Shown in pieces: positions 21,080 to 31,149 of a DNA stretch of 64,000 nucleotides. The stretch comes from Gracilaria domingensis. Its lineage: Eukaryota > Rhodophyta > Florideophyceae > Gracilariales > Gracilariaceae. Position 1 is the first letter of the stretch. Every line of letters begins with the position of its first letter. Position numbers and translations under genes: made by a program. The notes under the pieces were generated by a model. That model ran no database searches and had not been told where the DNA came from. It was given only the letters and a program-made list of their open reading frames with translations. The stretch covers positions 186,001-250,000 of the forward strand of contig VCMS01000043.1 in NCBI GenBank assembly GCA_022539475.1, in the 5' to 3' direction.

Positions 21080-21754
21080 GTTGGGTCTGGAAGGAACGAT
21101 ACCGAGGAGCGACAGGTTCCCTTGAATTCACGCTCTGCTAAGACCGCCCCTGTGACGCAACGCGTTGCGCATGTGGGACGAAGTTTTCAAAAAAAAGCTC
21201 TTTGTGAGGTCAGTTTAAGTTTCAGAGATGGATCTGAAAGGCCATTCTAGTACGGAACTACGTAGCGTCCCTTTGGTACCAGGGATTATGCACTGCGACT
21301 TGTATCATTCTCCTTTCCCATCGCGAACGTCCTCGTGACTCGCTCTTTCAGCGTCGCGGGGAACAACTCCTTCAATAGCGTTCACAATTTTAATGCTCGT
21401 CGAAGGTGAAATTGAGAAACCAGCCCGTGACATAAAAACAAAGAATTTGTCTTGCCAAGTCAGGTGTTCTGGTCCATAAGCTCCCGTCCATCTCTAGCCA
21501 CAATTTGAGATATCGCGGGACGCTTCAAACGCAGTGTTTACTGTGAAAAGTTAATACCTAAACTCATGTAAGAAGTAGAAGTTGCATTAGCACCTTTCTC
21601 TCAATTGCTATTCCGCAACAAGCACGTCGCAGAAACGGGAAGGCACTAGATTCTAGACTCATGCTTAACTGCAGCGTTAGGCTTTTCGGCTACGAAACTG
21701 CCAATCACTGATTGCTAAAGAACTGTATAGCAAACCTCGCTCTTCTCTACCGAC
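21080..21754. other. Divergent intergenic region
   Basis: Between the CRAL-TRIO gene (-) and the PDZ-like gene (+). No TATA box or repeat was recognised with confidence, and GC is moderate, unlike the other divergent promoters here. Confidence 0.4.
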
Positions 21755-22498
21755 ATGACTCCAGCTTTTTGTGGTGGCTTTGCTCGCCTGTCACCGTTTC
21801 CGAAGGGTTTACCGACGTCGTGCAACTCGCGATTTTCACGTCCCAACGGTTCACGTGGAATAGGGGCATGGCACTCTCGCGTTTTAGTCGCTTGTATGTC
21901 ACCTCCAGTTCATACCTCAGATTCATCCAAGATTCCTGAATCTCCTGTGGAAAACCAAGTCGAAGAGTCTGATGAAATATACATCCCACCCGGAACCAAG
22001 TTAGTTTCACTGCCGCTACCGCTTGGGGTCTTTACAGAGCAAACAGTAGATGGGCAGGTGTTTGTTGACGAAGTTGATGACGAAGGGAACGCCGCAAAAC
22101 CAGGGGGATTGCAAGTTGGAGATGTTATTGAAGCGGTATCCTTACCGTATGGGAACAGTCTCTTTCCGGTTCCCAAGACGAATGGCATGGATATGATCGC
22201 GGACTACATTTCGAGTCGAGACCCCAGCGAGTCCCTGTTTCACATTGCTGTCTCGAAGGGTCATGACATTAACGACCTTCGCGGCCGGGTTGAGGTCGAC
22301 GAAAGCTGGCTGACGGCAGATGAAGCTGCAAAGATGGCCGAAAAGATTCACATCACCGATTACCCCATCGTCATACCTGAGACCAAAAGCGAGGAAGAGG
22401 ATCTTGCGTCTCGAGCAAATGAGCTTGAGAAGTATGGATTTGATGAGGAATCCATTAAGACTATCGTCGAAAACAAATACAAGAAGGACCAAGAGTAG
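21755..22498 (+). CDS. Plastid-targeted PDZ-like protein
   Basis: 247 residues. The first 50 or so are rich in Ser, Arg, Pro and Gly with almost no acidic residues and begin MTPAFCGGFARL, as expected for a red algal plastid transit peptide. The mature part becomes very acidic and contains a PDZ-like core: LPLGVFTEQTVDGQVFVDEV, then GGLQVGDVIEAVSLPYG, the usual carboxylate-loop and ligand-helix order. The C-terminus is helical and charged, with a UBA-like short segment (LEKYGFDEESIKTIVENKY). It probably binds peptide termini in the plastid stroma, but the partner is unknown. The 3' end is only 71 bases from the stop of the Dug3-Dug2 fusion on the other strand. Confidence 0.65.
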   Translation: MTPAFCGGFARLSPFPKGLPTSCNSRFSRPNGSRGIGAWHSRVLVACMSPPVHTSDSSKIPESPVENQVEESDEIYIPPGTKLVSLPLPLGVFTEQTVDGQVFVDEVDDEGNAAKPGGLQVGDVIEAVSLPYGNSLFPVPKTNGMDMIADYISSRDPSESLFHIAVSKGHDINDLRGRVEVDESWLTADEAAKMAEKIHITDYPIVIPETKSEEEDLASRANELEKYGFDEESIKTIVENKYKKDQE

Positions 22499-22569
22499 AT
22501 GGAAACATGTTGTGCAGTCGCGTCTGCCCTTCACGCAAACTGAGTTTCGTTTTGTTCCGATCAACCCTG

Positions 22570-25500
22570 TTATTTCGTTTGCGCAAACTCTTGAATGATC
22601 TTCTGAAGAACTTCCTTCCCCCTAAATAGATTGATAGCCCTGATCCGTTCATTCGGCAGGTGAGCTCCATCAGAAGACTGCCCAAGTGGAACTTGTAAGA
22701 GTGGGGCATCCAAAGTTTTGGATAGAAAAGAAAACACAGGCATACTTCCGCCTTCGCATACATATTGTGGTTCAACTCCCCATACCGACTTAATCGCTCT
22801 AGCAGCGATCTGGAAGTGTTCACAAGAGGGGTCTTCGAGCCACCAGTCACCTATGTTCGCACATGAAATTGCAATCTGGTTTGGTGAGTTCCGTTGTTTT
22901 AGCTGGGTCTGCAAGAAGTGTTCCACTGCGTGTAGGAGCTTCTGAGGGTCTTGGTCTGGAACAAAACGAATCGACAGCTTTGCAGAAGCTTGACAAGGTA
23001 CGACGGAGAACACACCGGATGCGTTGCTGCTGTCTATAGATGTGATGGAAATAGATGGCTTTCGCCACCGGGACTCGAGCAATTTCATGTCATCATCTGA
23101 AGTAAATCGATGGACTCCAGTTCCCTTTTGATACTCGTTCATATCAAACTCGACTTTCTGCAACGAGGCCCTTTCACTCTCACTGAAGGGCCGTATGTCC
23201 GCATCAAATCCAGGTACACACACTGAGCCGCTCTTGTCGACCATTTTCGACAAAATAGCAATAAGGTCAGACATGGGTTCAAAAATTGCGCCACCGTCAA
23301 CTCCAGCGTGCAAATTACGGGCTGCTCCCGATATTGTCACCAATAACTCAATGACACCGCGAAGTCCATAAGTAATGCACGGATTGCTCTCCCCTAACCA
23401 TGAGGAACTAGATGTCAATATTAAACTCGTTCCCTCAAACCAATGACGGTGAGACTTGATACAGTCTCTAAAACCTCTGTTTGCCATTTCCCCTTCACCT
23501 TGCAGAACTACAACAATATTAATTCCCAGTCCGTCTGTCGAATCTTCCAGCAAATGTTTGATGGCAAAGAGACTTGCGATGATTGGACCTTTGTTGTCCG
23601 TAGCACCTCTACCATAAAGGTATCCGTCTACAGAAGTCAGTGTCCATGGATTCGTCTTCCATTGCGATGAATTCACTGGCATTACATCGTAATGTCCGTA
23701 CAAAGTTATTGTTCTGGCACACGGGCTAGCCGATGCAAATTTGGCAAGCACAACGGGATTTGACCCAACAGGCGACGCAGACATCACAGATCTGTTCGAC
23801 AAATGAGGGAGCGTTCGGATCATTCCGTTTCGAGAATTCCCGGGGCTCGAAGTGCTGACAAACTTCACGGTTGCTCCCAGTCCTTCTAGGAAGGAAGCGA
23901 TATAGCGAGCACCTTGCCAACAGCTCTCCCGACGTTCTTCAGAACCAGATACCGTGGCGAATGACACAAATCGGGCAAGGACATCTTGCATTAATCGACG
24001 TTCAAGCTTTCGAGGGGTCCACACTTTCATGCACTTGCTACTTGGCTTCGGCCTTGCTGAGATATTATGATGATCATCGTCGCTGCCCGAAGGAGATGAA
24101 TCCTGACTATCATACAACTTTGTCAAGCTGCCACTCTGCATCATATCTGTTAGCTTCTTCTTAAGATTTTGGCCTTTCCCCACATGAGGCGATAGAGGGC
24201 CAAGTATCATTTCATTTGAAACACCAGGAACTAGTGTCTCGACTCCATCTTGGTTATCATGAACCTCTGTTCTTATGACATCTGAGGATTTTCGATCACT
24301 TGTACCATACAAGGAACCATTTCCGTCCGCACCCAGAACAGATTCGTTACTGAATGGCTGCAGCGAATCGACAGATTTGTTGGTAAACCTAGTAGCTGTT
24401 CCGAAAGAGGAATCTGAGCCCTCAAGGAAATCCTTCAAGTTTGGTGCTTCGTGACCCATCCTCAAAGAATTCTTGTGATGCTGTTCTTCAGTTGATACCA
24501 CTTCGCGCACGTGCACACCACTGCTGCTGGAAGCAGTGAATAGCAAGTTGTACTCAGGGCTTACTGCTCCGGCAATGAGACCATCGTCTTTATATTGACA
24601 GATAAGCGCTAGAGTCTCAGCACACCACACACATACAGCACCGTCAGCGGAGCCGGATATCAGCTTGTTGGAGCACACTTTGAGAAACACGACCTCATCG
24701 TTGTGTTTGCGTAGCGTCCTCTTGCATATGAAGCCGCTTTCCCCATCCCACACCCACACTTTGACAGAGCAATCTCTAGACCCAGAGAAGAGAATTGTAC
24801 CATATGAGGTCTCATACTTGTCAAGTGCAAGAACGGCGCCGGCATGATCGTCCCTCTTTTGCACGCATTTTTCTGTTTCAACATCCCACCATCTCAAAAT
24901 ACCGTCACCGCATCCAGTGCAAAGTAGACGTCCATCCAAGCAAGCAGTCAACGCAAAAACGTAGCTGTTGTGGGTAAGGCCGTCGTAGTGACGTGGAAAC
25001 TCGTACCCAATACAGGAAAGGTTGACGCTATTAGTGGCTATCTGATCACTGCTTTCAAAGTCCGACGTCGTTCTCATCATTAAGTCATCAAGACTTGAAG
25101 AGATGTCTTCGATAACGCAACGGACTTTACCATCCGAAAACCCAGCAAAAATCTTCTTTCCCAACTTGGCCAGCGTGAGAACATCTCCTTTACCTTCACA
25201 GGAAACCGACAACGTTTGCTCAAATGCTTCTTTAGAGCCAAACTTGTAAAGAGTAATAGAGGAAGCCGAGGATGCACTAACCAAAATGCCATCTTCAAAA
25301 TCAGCCAGAATGGCCAAAACTGCGCTTTGTCCAGGGCGAAGGGTTGTAGTGTGAACATCATCTTCCACGTTCCAAACATGTATTGACCCATCATTGGTAC
25401 CGCAACATAACAACCATCCCATGACATCGCAGCATATCACAGATCTGCCTGACAACGTTATTGTGGATCTTACCGTGCTGCCATAGTTGTTTTGTGAGGC

Positions 25501-26619
25501 GAACTTGTCGTTGTAAAAAAAGTTTCGTTCAAGGGTTTGCGAGGATGGGCCGTTGAGCTTGGAGGAATCGGACGTGAATTGCTTATTGTGAGCAACGAAA
25601 GGGTTGAGCATAACTTGATCCAAAAAGTGTGATTGCGAAACGTTCAGCGGTCGATGTGACAGCTTAGGGTTTGCTAAGTTGTCAAGTATGCGTGATATGA
25701 AGGGAGTGCAGGTATGACCTATTGGTGACAGAAGGATATGCATGGACTGTGTTATTACAATACAGCAGTTAGTAGGAACTGTAACCCAATCGCCACGGCG
25801 CTCAGTAAGAGGTTCCGAGGATATAATAGCAAGCGACGGGCGTCTGTCAGTATGCACCATGACGTAATTGCCTGGAGCTGAACCATCAGACTGGTAATTG
25901 TTACCCGACGCGTAATACAAGCTGGCGGCCTGGGCATTGGGATTGTTGGGCGACACGACATAGCGCGACGCAACGATGGATTCTCCATCGGAGACGACAA
26001 AGTTAAGCAGTGAGGTTTCGGTGGCATTGACCTCGTGAGCAGCACGCTGCAAAGTAAGAATAGTCTCCTGCATACAAGCACGCAACTTCTCCGGCGTACA
26101 CGGTGCCAATGGATCACGAATGAGATTTATGAACACAGCAAAACACAGCGCGGTATCGCTAGATCCGTGACTGACAGCAAAATCAAAAGCATCATCGCTG
26201 AGAGTGGGCAGCAAAAACCTACGCACAGCGGCAAAATTACCCAAGCCGCCGTTGTGCATCCAGAGCAAGCGGCCGTATCGGAAAGGATGGCACGTGGTCT
26301 CCGACACATCCAAGCCAGGAGAGGCGGCGCGTACATGTGCAAACAGCACGTGGGTGTAGATCTTCTCGGCGATGGAGCCCAGATTGGGGTCGTTCCAGGC
26401 GGGACGCGCGTGGCGATACACGCAGGGGGTGACGTCTGACGGGTGCGGAGAATACCAGCCCAGACCGAAGCCGTCGCCGTTGAGATAGCCCGGGGTGGAG
26501 GCGTCGCCGGCCATCCGTTCGCGGGCGTCGAAGCTCTGGGTGATGATGCTTCTGGAGGGGCGTGTGACGAGGTCGGCGGCGCAGATAGGCACGCCGAAGA
26601 AGGCGCTGAGGCGACACAT
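22570..26619 (-). CDS. Fusion of Dug3-type GATase, WD40 and Dug2-type M20 peptidase
   Basis: 1349 residues in one uninterrupted frame. Residues 1-290 are a class II glutamine amidotransferase of the Dug3 type. Cys2 is the N-terminal nucleophile, and the family blocks FDAR, NGDGFGLGWY, FAHVRA, CHPF and WMHNGG follow. Residues about 390-700 carry WD40 repeats (several GH/WD-like strands such as VWNVED, RWWDVET, VWVWDGE). Residues about 880-1349 are an M20 metallopeptidase domain (GHYDVMP, GATDNKGP, YGLRG, NLHAGVDGG, GGSMPV). In yeast, Dug3 (GATase) and Dug2 (WD40 plus M20) are separate subunits that cleave the gamma-glutamyl bond of glutathione, with Dug1 finishing Cys-Gly. Here both are one chain. 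The M20 catalytic glutamate position reads Gly (1043, in GEGE) and a metal-site aspartate reads Ser (1071), so this domain may be structural. Cytosolic, as no targeting signal is seen. A C-rich run directly precedes the ATG. Confidence 0.9.
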   Translation of the reverse strand: MCRLSAFFGVPICAADLVTRPSRSIITQSFDARERMAGDASTPGYLNGDGFGLGWYSPHPSDVTPCVYRHARPAWNDPNLGSIAEKIYTHVLFAHVRAASPGLDVSETTCHPFRYGRLLWMHNGGLGNFAAVRRFLLPTLSDDAFDFAVSHGSSDTALCFAVFINLIRDPLAPCTPEKLRACMQETILTLQRAAHEVNATETSLLNFVVSDGESIVASRYVVSPNNPNAQAASLYYASGNNYQSDGSAPGNYVMVHTDRRPSLAIISSEPLTERRGDWVTVPTNCCIVITQSMHILLSPIGHTCTPFISRILDNLANPKLSHRPLNVSQSHFLDQVMLNPFVAHNKQFTSDSSKLNGPSSQTLERNFFYNDKFASQNNYGSTVRSTITLSGRSVICCDVMGWLLCCGTNDGSIHVWNVEDDVHTTTLRPGQSAVLAILADFEDGILVSASSASSITLYKFGSKEAFEQTLSVSCEGKGDVLTLAKLGKKIFAGFSDGKVRCVIEDISSSLDDLMMRTTSDFESSDQIATNSVNLSCIGYEFPRHYDGLTHNSYVFALTACLDGRLLCTGCGDGILRWWDVETEKCVQKRDDHAGAVLALDKYETSYGTILFSGSRDCSVKVWVWDGESGFICKRTLRKHNDEVVFLKVCSNKLISGSADGAVCVWCAETLALICQYKDDGLIAGAVSPEYNLLFTASSSSGVHVREVVSTEEQHHKNSLRMGHEAPNLKDFLEGSDSSFGTATRFTNKSVDSLQPFSNESVLGADGNGSLYGTSDRKSSDVIRTEVHDNQDGVETLVPGVSNEMILGPLSPHVGKGQNLKKKLTDMMQSGSLTKLYDSQDSSPSGSDDDHHNISARPKPSSKCMKVWTPRKLERRLMQDVLARFVSFATVSGSEERRESCWQGARYIASFLEGLGATVKFVSTSSPGNSRNGMIRTLPHLSNRSVMSASPVGSNPVVLAKFASASPCARTITLYGHYDVMPVNSSQWKTNPWTLTSVDGYLYGRGATDNKGPIIASLFAIKHLLEDSTDGLGINIVVVLQGEGEMANRGFRDCIKSHRHWFEGTSLILTSSSSWLGESNPCITYGLRGVIELLVTISGAARNLHAGVDGGAIFEPMSDLIAILSKMVDKSGSVCVPGFDADIRPFSESERASLQKVEFDMNEYQKGTGVHRFTSDDDMKLLESRWRKPSISITSIDSSNASGVFSVVPCQASAKLSIRFVPDQDPQKLLHAVEHFLQTQLKQRNSPNQIAISCANIGDWWLEDPSCEHFQIAARAIKSVWGVEPQYVCEGGSMPVFSFLSKTLDAPLLQVPLGQSSDGAHLPNERIRAINLFRGKEVLQKIIQEFAQTK

Positions 26620-27633
26620 GACGGGGGGGGGGTGGGAATGGCGGGAATTACGGGTGAAAAGCTGGCTGGCGGCGAGCGGGAGAAATGCGCGTCAGATCAC
26701 AAATTGATGCGGTATGACGAAAAGTGGGGGGGCGGGGGCGGAGCAAGACAGACGGAGAAAAAGCGGCGGGGGAAGGGCAACAAGAACAGCGAAGGTGAGG
26801 GGGAAGGAGGCGCACTGAAGGGGACAAGGCCGTGGCGCCGCTGTTAAAGGCGCGCGCGCATGAAGCGGCGCAGGCACGCTGGCCGCGGCGCGAGCGCAAG
26901 CGCATCCACGTCAGCAACGGCGGCGGGCGCGGCGGCGGGCCGCGCGCGCGCGAAGCGCTGGTGGCGCGGCGCCGGTTCGGGGCGCGGGCGCCGCCCGCGC
27001 CTCGTCGCGCGCGCGCGTCACGTGCGGCGGCGGCGGCGCGCGGCGCGCCGTGCCGCCGTGCCGCGCGGCGCGGCGGCCGCGGCGTGCGCGGAAAGCGCGT
27101 TTTGGTTTCGGCCGCTTCGGTTGGGCGGCGCCGCGGCGCCGACGCGCGCAAAATCTCGCGCGCCGCGCGCACACGGCGGCGGCCGCTTCCACGCGCGCCG
27201 CCGCCGGCCGCTGCTTCAAGCCGCGGCGCCTTCCACGCCCTTCCGCAGCGGCTGCGCGTGGGCGACAGCTCCGCGCGCCGCCCGTCTCGCGACGCATGGA
27301 CGCCACGCACGTTCAGCGCGCGCGCCGCCCGGGCAGCCGCAGCCGCCGAGCCGCCGGGCGTCGCCGCCGCAGCGGTGCCGGCGCCGGTGCCGGCACCGGC
27401 GCGCGCATTTTTTGAAAATAATCCGCTTTCTCAGCCCTTTTCGGCCCCCAAAGTGGGCCACACCGCACGCAGCCAGTAAGCAGCCTGCATCTCGTCGGCA
27501 TCGCTTCGCACAATCCGTGATTCGCGCCGCCTTTCACCCCCCTCGAATCCGCGACTCCCCGATACTCCCCGCGCCTCCACAACCCGCACCGCCGCTCAGC
27601 ACACACGCGCTGCAACACAACAACCGCGCCAGA
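26620..27633. promoter_or_regulatory. CpG-island-like divergent promoter
   Basis: Separates the divergent Dug3-Dug2 and IF1 genes. From about 26840 to 27410 it is almost pure CG-rich sequence, open in many frames on both strands, which is why spurious long frames arise. The edges fall back to moderate GC. A poly-C/G run of about 10 lies just before the Dug3-Dug2 ATG. Confidence 0.5.
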
Positions 27634-28189
27634 ATGCAATCCCTACGAGCCATCCAGCGCGCCAGCACCTCTGCCCGATCGCTCGCACGCACAGCCTTCA
27701 TCCGCATGAGCAGCAGCGACATCTCGTCCGGCAGCATGGGTCGCGCCTGGGCCGACCGCGAGCACGCCGCCGAGTCCCAGTACTTCAACAAGAAGGATGC
27801 TGATCTGCTTCACGAGCTGGCCAAGAAGCTCAAAGCACAGACTCAGGTACGTACTTTTGCGCGCTCTATGCTCTCCGCTTCCCCCGTCGTGCGCCCGCGT
27901 GTTCTAACAGTTTGCCACCATTTGCGATCTGTGCGCGTCCACTATGCACGTAGCCTTCGGAAGCATTGCTTGCGCAGGATAAAGAGGCTTTGGCAGCAAT
28001 CTTTGCCAAACATGACGTCACTCCGACAGACGCGCTCCTGGAAGAGGTACGCACCCGCAGCACGGCAATGCCAATGTGCAGCAGCAAAACACATCAACAC
28101 GTTCAAATTCTGACCAAGCGCGCTCTGATCAATACTCCTGTACTTTCCGATTCCAACCGTAGATTGTCAAGTTTAAGTTCAATCACTAG
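27634..28189 (+). CDS. Mitochondrial ATP synthase inhibitor IF1-like, three exons
   Basis: Exons 27634-27846, 27978-28046 and 28163-28189 give about 102 residues. Both introns (131 and 116 bases) are GT-AG and phase 0, with GTACG donors. Residues 1-25 are a basic, Arg/Ser-rich mitochondrial presequence. The core GSMGRAWADREHAAESQYF matches the glycine-rich and inhibitory region of ATPase inhibitor IF1, and a charged helix follows. Exon 2 adds DKEALAAIFAKHDV...LLEE. The last exon is only eight codons (IVKFKFNH then TAG) and is the least certain part; reading through instead gives an unlikely tail, and another acceptor gives an immediate stop. IF1 proteins bind F1-ATPase and block ATP hydrolysis when the proton gradient fails. 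It is divergent from the Dug3-Dug2 gene. Confidence 0.75.
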
Positions 28190-29513
28190 ATCGCAGCAGC
28201 TTGAGTGTCACGTAACACCATTGAAACTGTGGCGCAGTGCCAACTTGTTTTATAGTTTTCAGTGAACGCCGTTTGCCCTCTTTCCATGTCACTGTATCTG
28301 CTACGCTATGCCACACCACGCCACGCCAAACCGCGCCGTCTTTACTTGCCACTTCGCGTCGGCAGAGCTTTCGCCCCGCCTTCCTTCCCGTAAACTGCAA
28401 AGTATCCGAACCGAGCAATAGCGCTCAACCCAGCCACAACCACTGCGATGTTACCAAACATCTCTAATCTGTAATCATTGTTTCAAAACCAGCCCCCCGT
28501 TTCCACATCATGCACAAACACATATCACCACCTTGTTAGATACAGCGCTCAGATGAACGCGCCTCGGGCTTTGTCGCAGAAAGAAGAAAGATTCTTACCT
28601 CCGACAGGACTCCCTTTCGGCCACAGCCTTGTCCAGTAATTCGCTCTCAAAGATCTATTCAATACGGCACTCAAATTGTGGCGGTCAGAACAGCTGCCCT
28701 TTATCTTCAAGACGCATTTCGCAGCGCGTCCAGTTCCAGTTGTTTTGCTCTGATTGTAACACATCAAAACAGCTCCATACCCTTGGTAGCTGCATGAATC
28801 TGTTCTTGACGTACAGGTTTCTCAAACGGAAGCTTTTTTGCTTCAGCCCGCATGGCCGTTCCTGATATCAGGCGTCTCAACGGCTTCGTGCTTGTACGCA
28901 AGGCCATTCCGGGGGTTTTTATCTGGTTCTTAGCCTTCCCTTGCCCAGTTCCAATGCCAAACGAAAACAGCAGCCCCTGGAATCCTCGTGCTCCTCTTTG
29001 TCCTTGATCGCCCCAGCAAGCCCCGGAGTCGCAGACAAAAGTGCAGGAAAGAGGAGATGGATGAGTTTGATGAACGGACTGCTGTAAACCAACTCGCTGT
29101 AATGGTCGGATACTTGTGACTCGCAAGTTGTGAGTGCACAGGTATGTGTCGGCGCAAGAGTTCCTGGTAGCCGCCCCACATAGCCACGTGGCGCCTGCTG
29201 GAAGTGGAAACCCAAAGCGATTCCAAGATTTGGCGGGAAACAATGCACTCGCTTTCCATGGTCCCTATAGAATCTATATAGATCACACTGGAGCAGAAGC
29301 GGAAGCGCTACGTCATCATCACGGAATGATCCCCATTCTACCACCATCTCTGAAAATAACGTTGAGGGCCGCTTCTACCAACATCGCCCGCGAAACGCTT
29401 CTGCCATAGGCTGGTCATCCGCGAAAAGAGGCGATTCTTTCTGGTTGAACCCACGCGAATCTTGCATTTCAACAGACTGAGCACTGGAAACTTTTGCAGT
29501 TTGACGATTCAAG
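28190..29513. other. Intergenic region, no confident gene
   Basis: Minus-strand frames of 140-160 codons overlap here (28764-29347) in different phases. None has a recognisable domain; a small intron-containing gene is possible but not supported. No repeats were seen. Confidence 0.35.
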
Positions 29514-30398
29514 ATGGGTCGCAAACGTTCTTATTCAAACCGTACTTCTCAGAGTCAGAACATCGAAGACGATGAAATGCTAGATGCCAGAGACTCTTCC
29601 GCTGCAGATAGCGGCTATTCCGCACTGACCGAAGCGCAACAAGACGACGTAGCGAAGCGTATTTCCAGAACGCTAATGTTTCGCCAGCATAGGAAACGAC
29701 CTGTGCGGCGCGCGGAACTCAGTGCAGTCGCACTAAAGAACTTGCCTCCTGTTCGTGGAAAGCCACGCGTATTCAAGCTGGCATTTGATACAGCAAAGGA
29801 TATGATGCGCAAAACTTTTGGAGTTGAGGTAAAGGAGATCCAAAAACTCACAAAGCGTAAAACGGGGCCCCAATCGCGTTCGACTGCGTCTGCTTCCCAG
29901 GGATACGGATACGGATGCGGAGCCAAGGGTTACATATTGCTCTCCAAGCTCGCGAAAAGGCATGAAGTACCAGACATTCTGTGCGAAATCGGGTTCCTTA
30001 CCCTTATAGCAGCCCTCATAGCACTCCAACCTGGGTGTAGGATAGAGGAGGACACATTACATCACACGCTGAGCAAGCTGGGCGTACATGTCCGTGAAAA
30101 ACAAGGTCACAAGCAGCTAAACAATGGAAATGTTAAGGATTTGCTGGAAAACAAGTTTCTAGATATGTGGTACTTGGAAAAAGAGAAGGAAGGCAATGTA
30201 ACATATTACATGCTTGGTCCCAGGCTTCGCGCAGAGTTATCAGATGACGATTTGCTTGAATTCATCCATGCCGTTTACAAAGACGGTCCTAGTGGGCATG
30301 GCATGCTTGATGAGAATGGGAGAAATGAAATCAAAGCTAGACTTAATGATGCATGGGGTCCAGAAGGGCCTCCAGATGAAAGAGAAAATGAAGACTAG
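29514..30398 (+). CDS. NSE3: NSE3/MAGE-homology protein (SMC5-SMC6 complex)
   Basis: 294 residues. After an acidic, Ser-rich N-terminus (1-40) comes a MAGE homology domain. Its first winged helix is about residues 40-185 (VAKRISRTLMFRQHRKRPVRRAEL, LAFDTAKDMMRKTFGVEV). The joining segment contains GYILLSKLA. The second winged helix is about 150-270 (GFLTLIAALIALQPGCRIEEDTLHHTLSKLGV, then LLENKFLDMWYLEKEKE and YYMLGPRLRAEL). The YMLGPR-type signature near the end is diagnostic. NSE3 binds NSE1 and NSE4 and DNA within the SMC5-SMC6 complex, acting in replication-fork and recombination repair in the nucleus. The C-terminal tail is acidic. The length fits the family, and no intron is needed. Confidence 0.85.
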   Translation: MGRKRSYSNRTSQSQNIEDDEMLDARDSSAADSGYSALTEAQQDDVAKRISRTLMFRQHRKRPVRRAELSAVALKNLPPVRGKPRVFKLAFDTAKDMMRKTFGVEVKEIQKLTKRKTGPQSRSTASASQGYGYGCGAKGYILLSKLAKRHEVPDILCEIGFLTLIAALIALQPGCRIEEDTLHHTLSKLGVHVREKQGHKQLNNGNVKDLLENKFLDMWYLEKEKEGNVTYYMLGPRLRAELSDDDLLEFIHAVYKDGPSGHGMLDENGRNEIKARLNDAWGPEGPPDERENED

Positions 30399-31149
30399 GT
30401 GTGATCCATTCGAATATGGGCGCGTTTGGTATCATTGTTCGCATTGTCTTCGAAAGAAGAAGGCCCCCCTTTTCACCTACCACCTGTTGCAAGCGAGCAC
30501 AAGCCAGGCAATACCGATTCTTGAACTCATTGTTCCTATGAACCTGTTTCAATCGAAGAAGATGTTGCACAAACGATACCCATAGCTCATGTATCACAGT
30601 CACAATGCCACCCACTGCTTATTCGTAGCAGTTGCGTGGCATTTAAAGAACATTTCTCAGTGTGATAACGATGCGCCGTTTTTTGGCATCCTTATTCTAA
30701 GCGAGTGTGAAGTTGTTCTTTCGAAGTTTTTATAACCACATTTGCAACATTCAATGCCATTCTGCTCCCCTGCAGACGTACGGTTCATAAGTGGACTTCA
30801 GAATTAAGTTTCTGCAATGAATGAACAAATGTGTTTTGTACGGACTTCAGAACTTTTGGCAGCCACTGCTTGTATGTAAGTCGACCATTCAATCGTTGCA
30901 ATCAAGGGTTGTGTTTGGAGCATCGTCGGTAGATGACACACCTGGGGGTCAGCTATCTCTGGATTGCAGACCTGCCCTGCTGTCGCGCACGGGAAGTCTT
31001 CTGAGTGTCAACTGTTTCGCGTACTTTGTAAATGAGTTGAATTGAAGTCTCCTGTTCAACCCATTTCGTCATTTTTCTCGTCTTTAGTGCGTGCTTCCCA
31101 AAGTTCGAACGTCTCTCAACTCCTTCGTCACAAGACTCTCAGAAGGAGT
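30399..31149. other. Intergenic region
   Basis: Between co-oriented genes. No domain-like frame or repeat was seen. An in-frame TTG extension of the next gene to 31042 is present but not supported as coding. Confidence 0.4.

Noticed and set aside
26832-28113. Long + strand frames through the divergent promoter into the IF1 gene
   Set aside because: The Arg/Ala-rich upstream part is a composition artefact. The IF1 start at 27634 has a proper presequence.
28764-29347. Overlapping minus-strand frames as a gene
   Set aside because: The frames are in different phases without clear splice sites joining them and without family resemblance.
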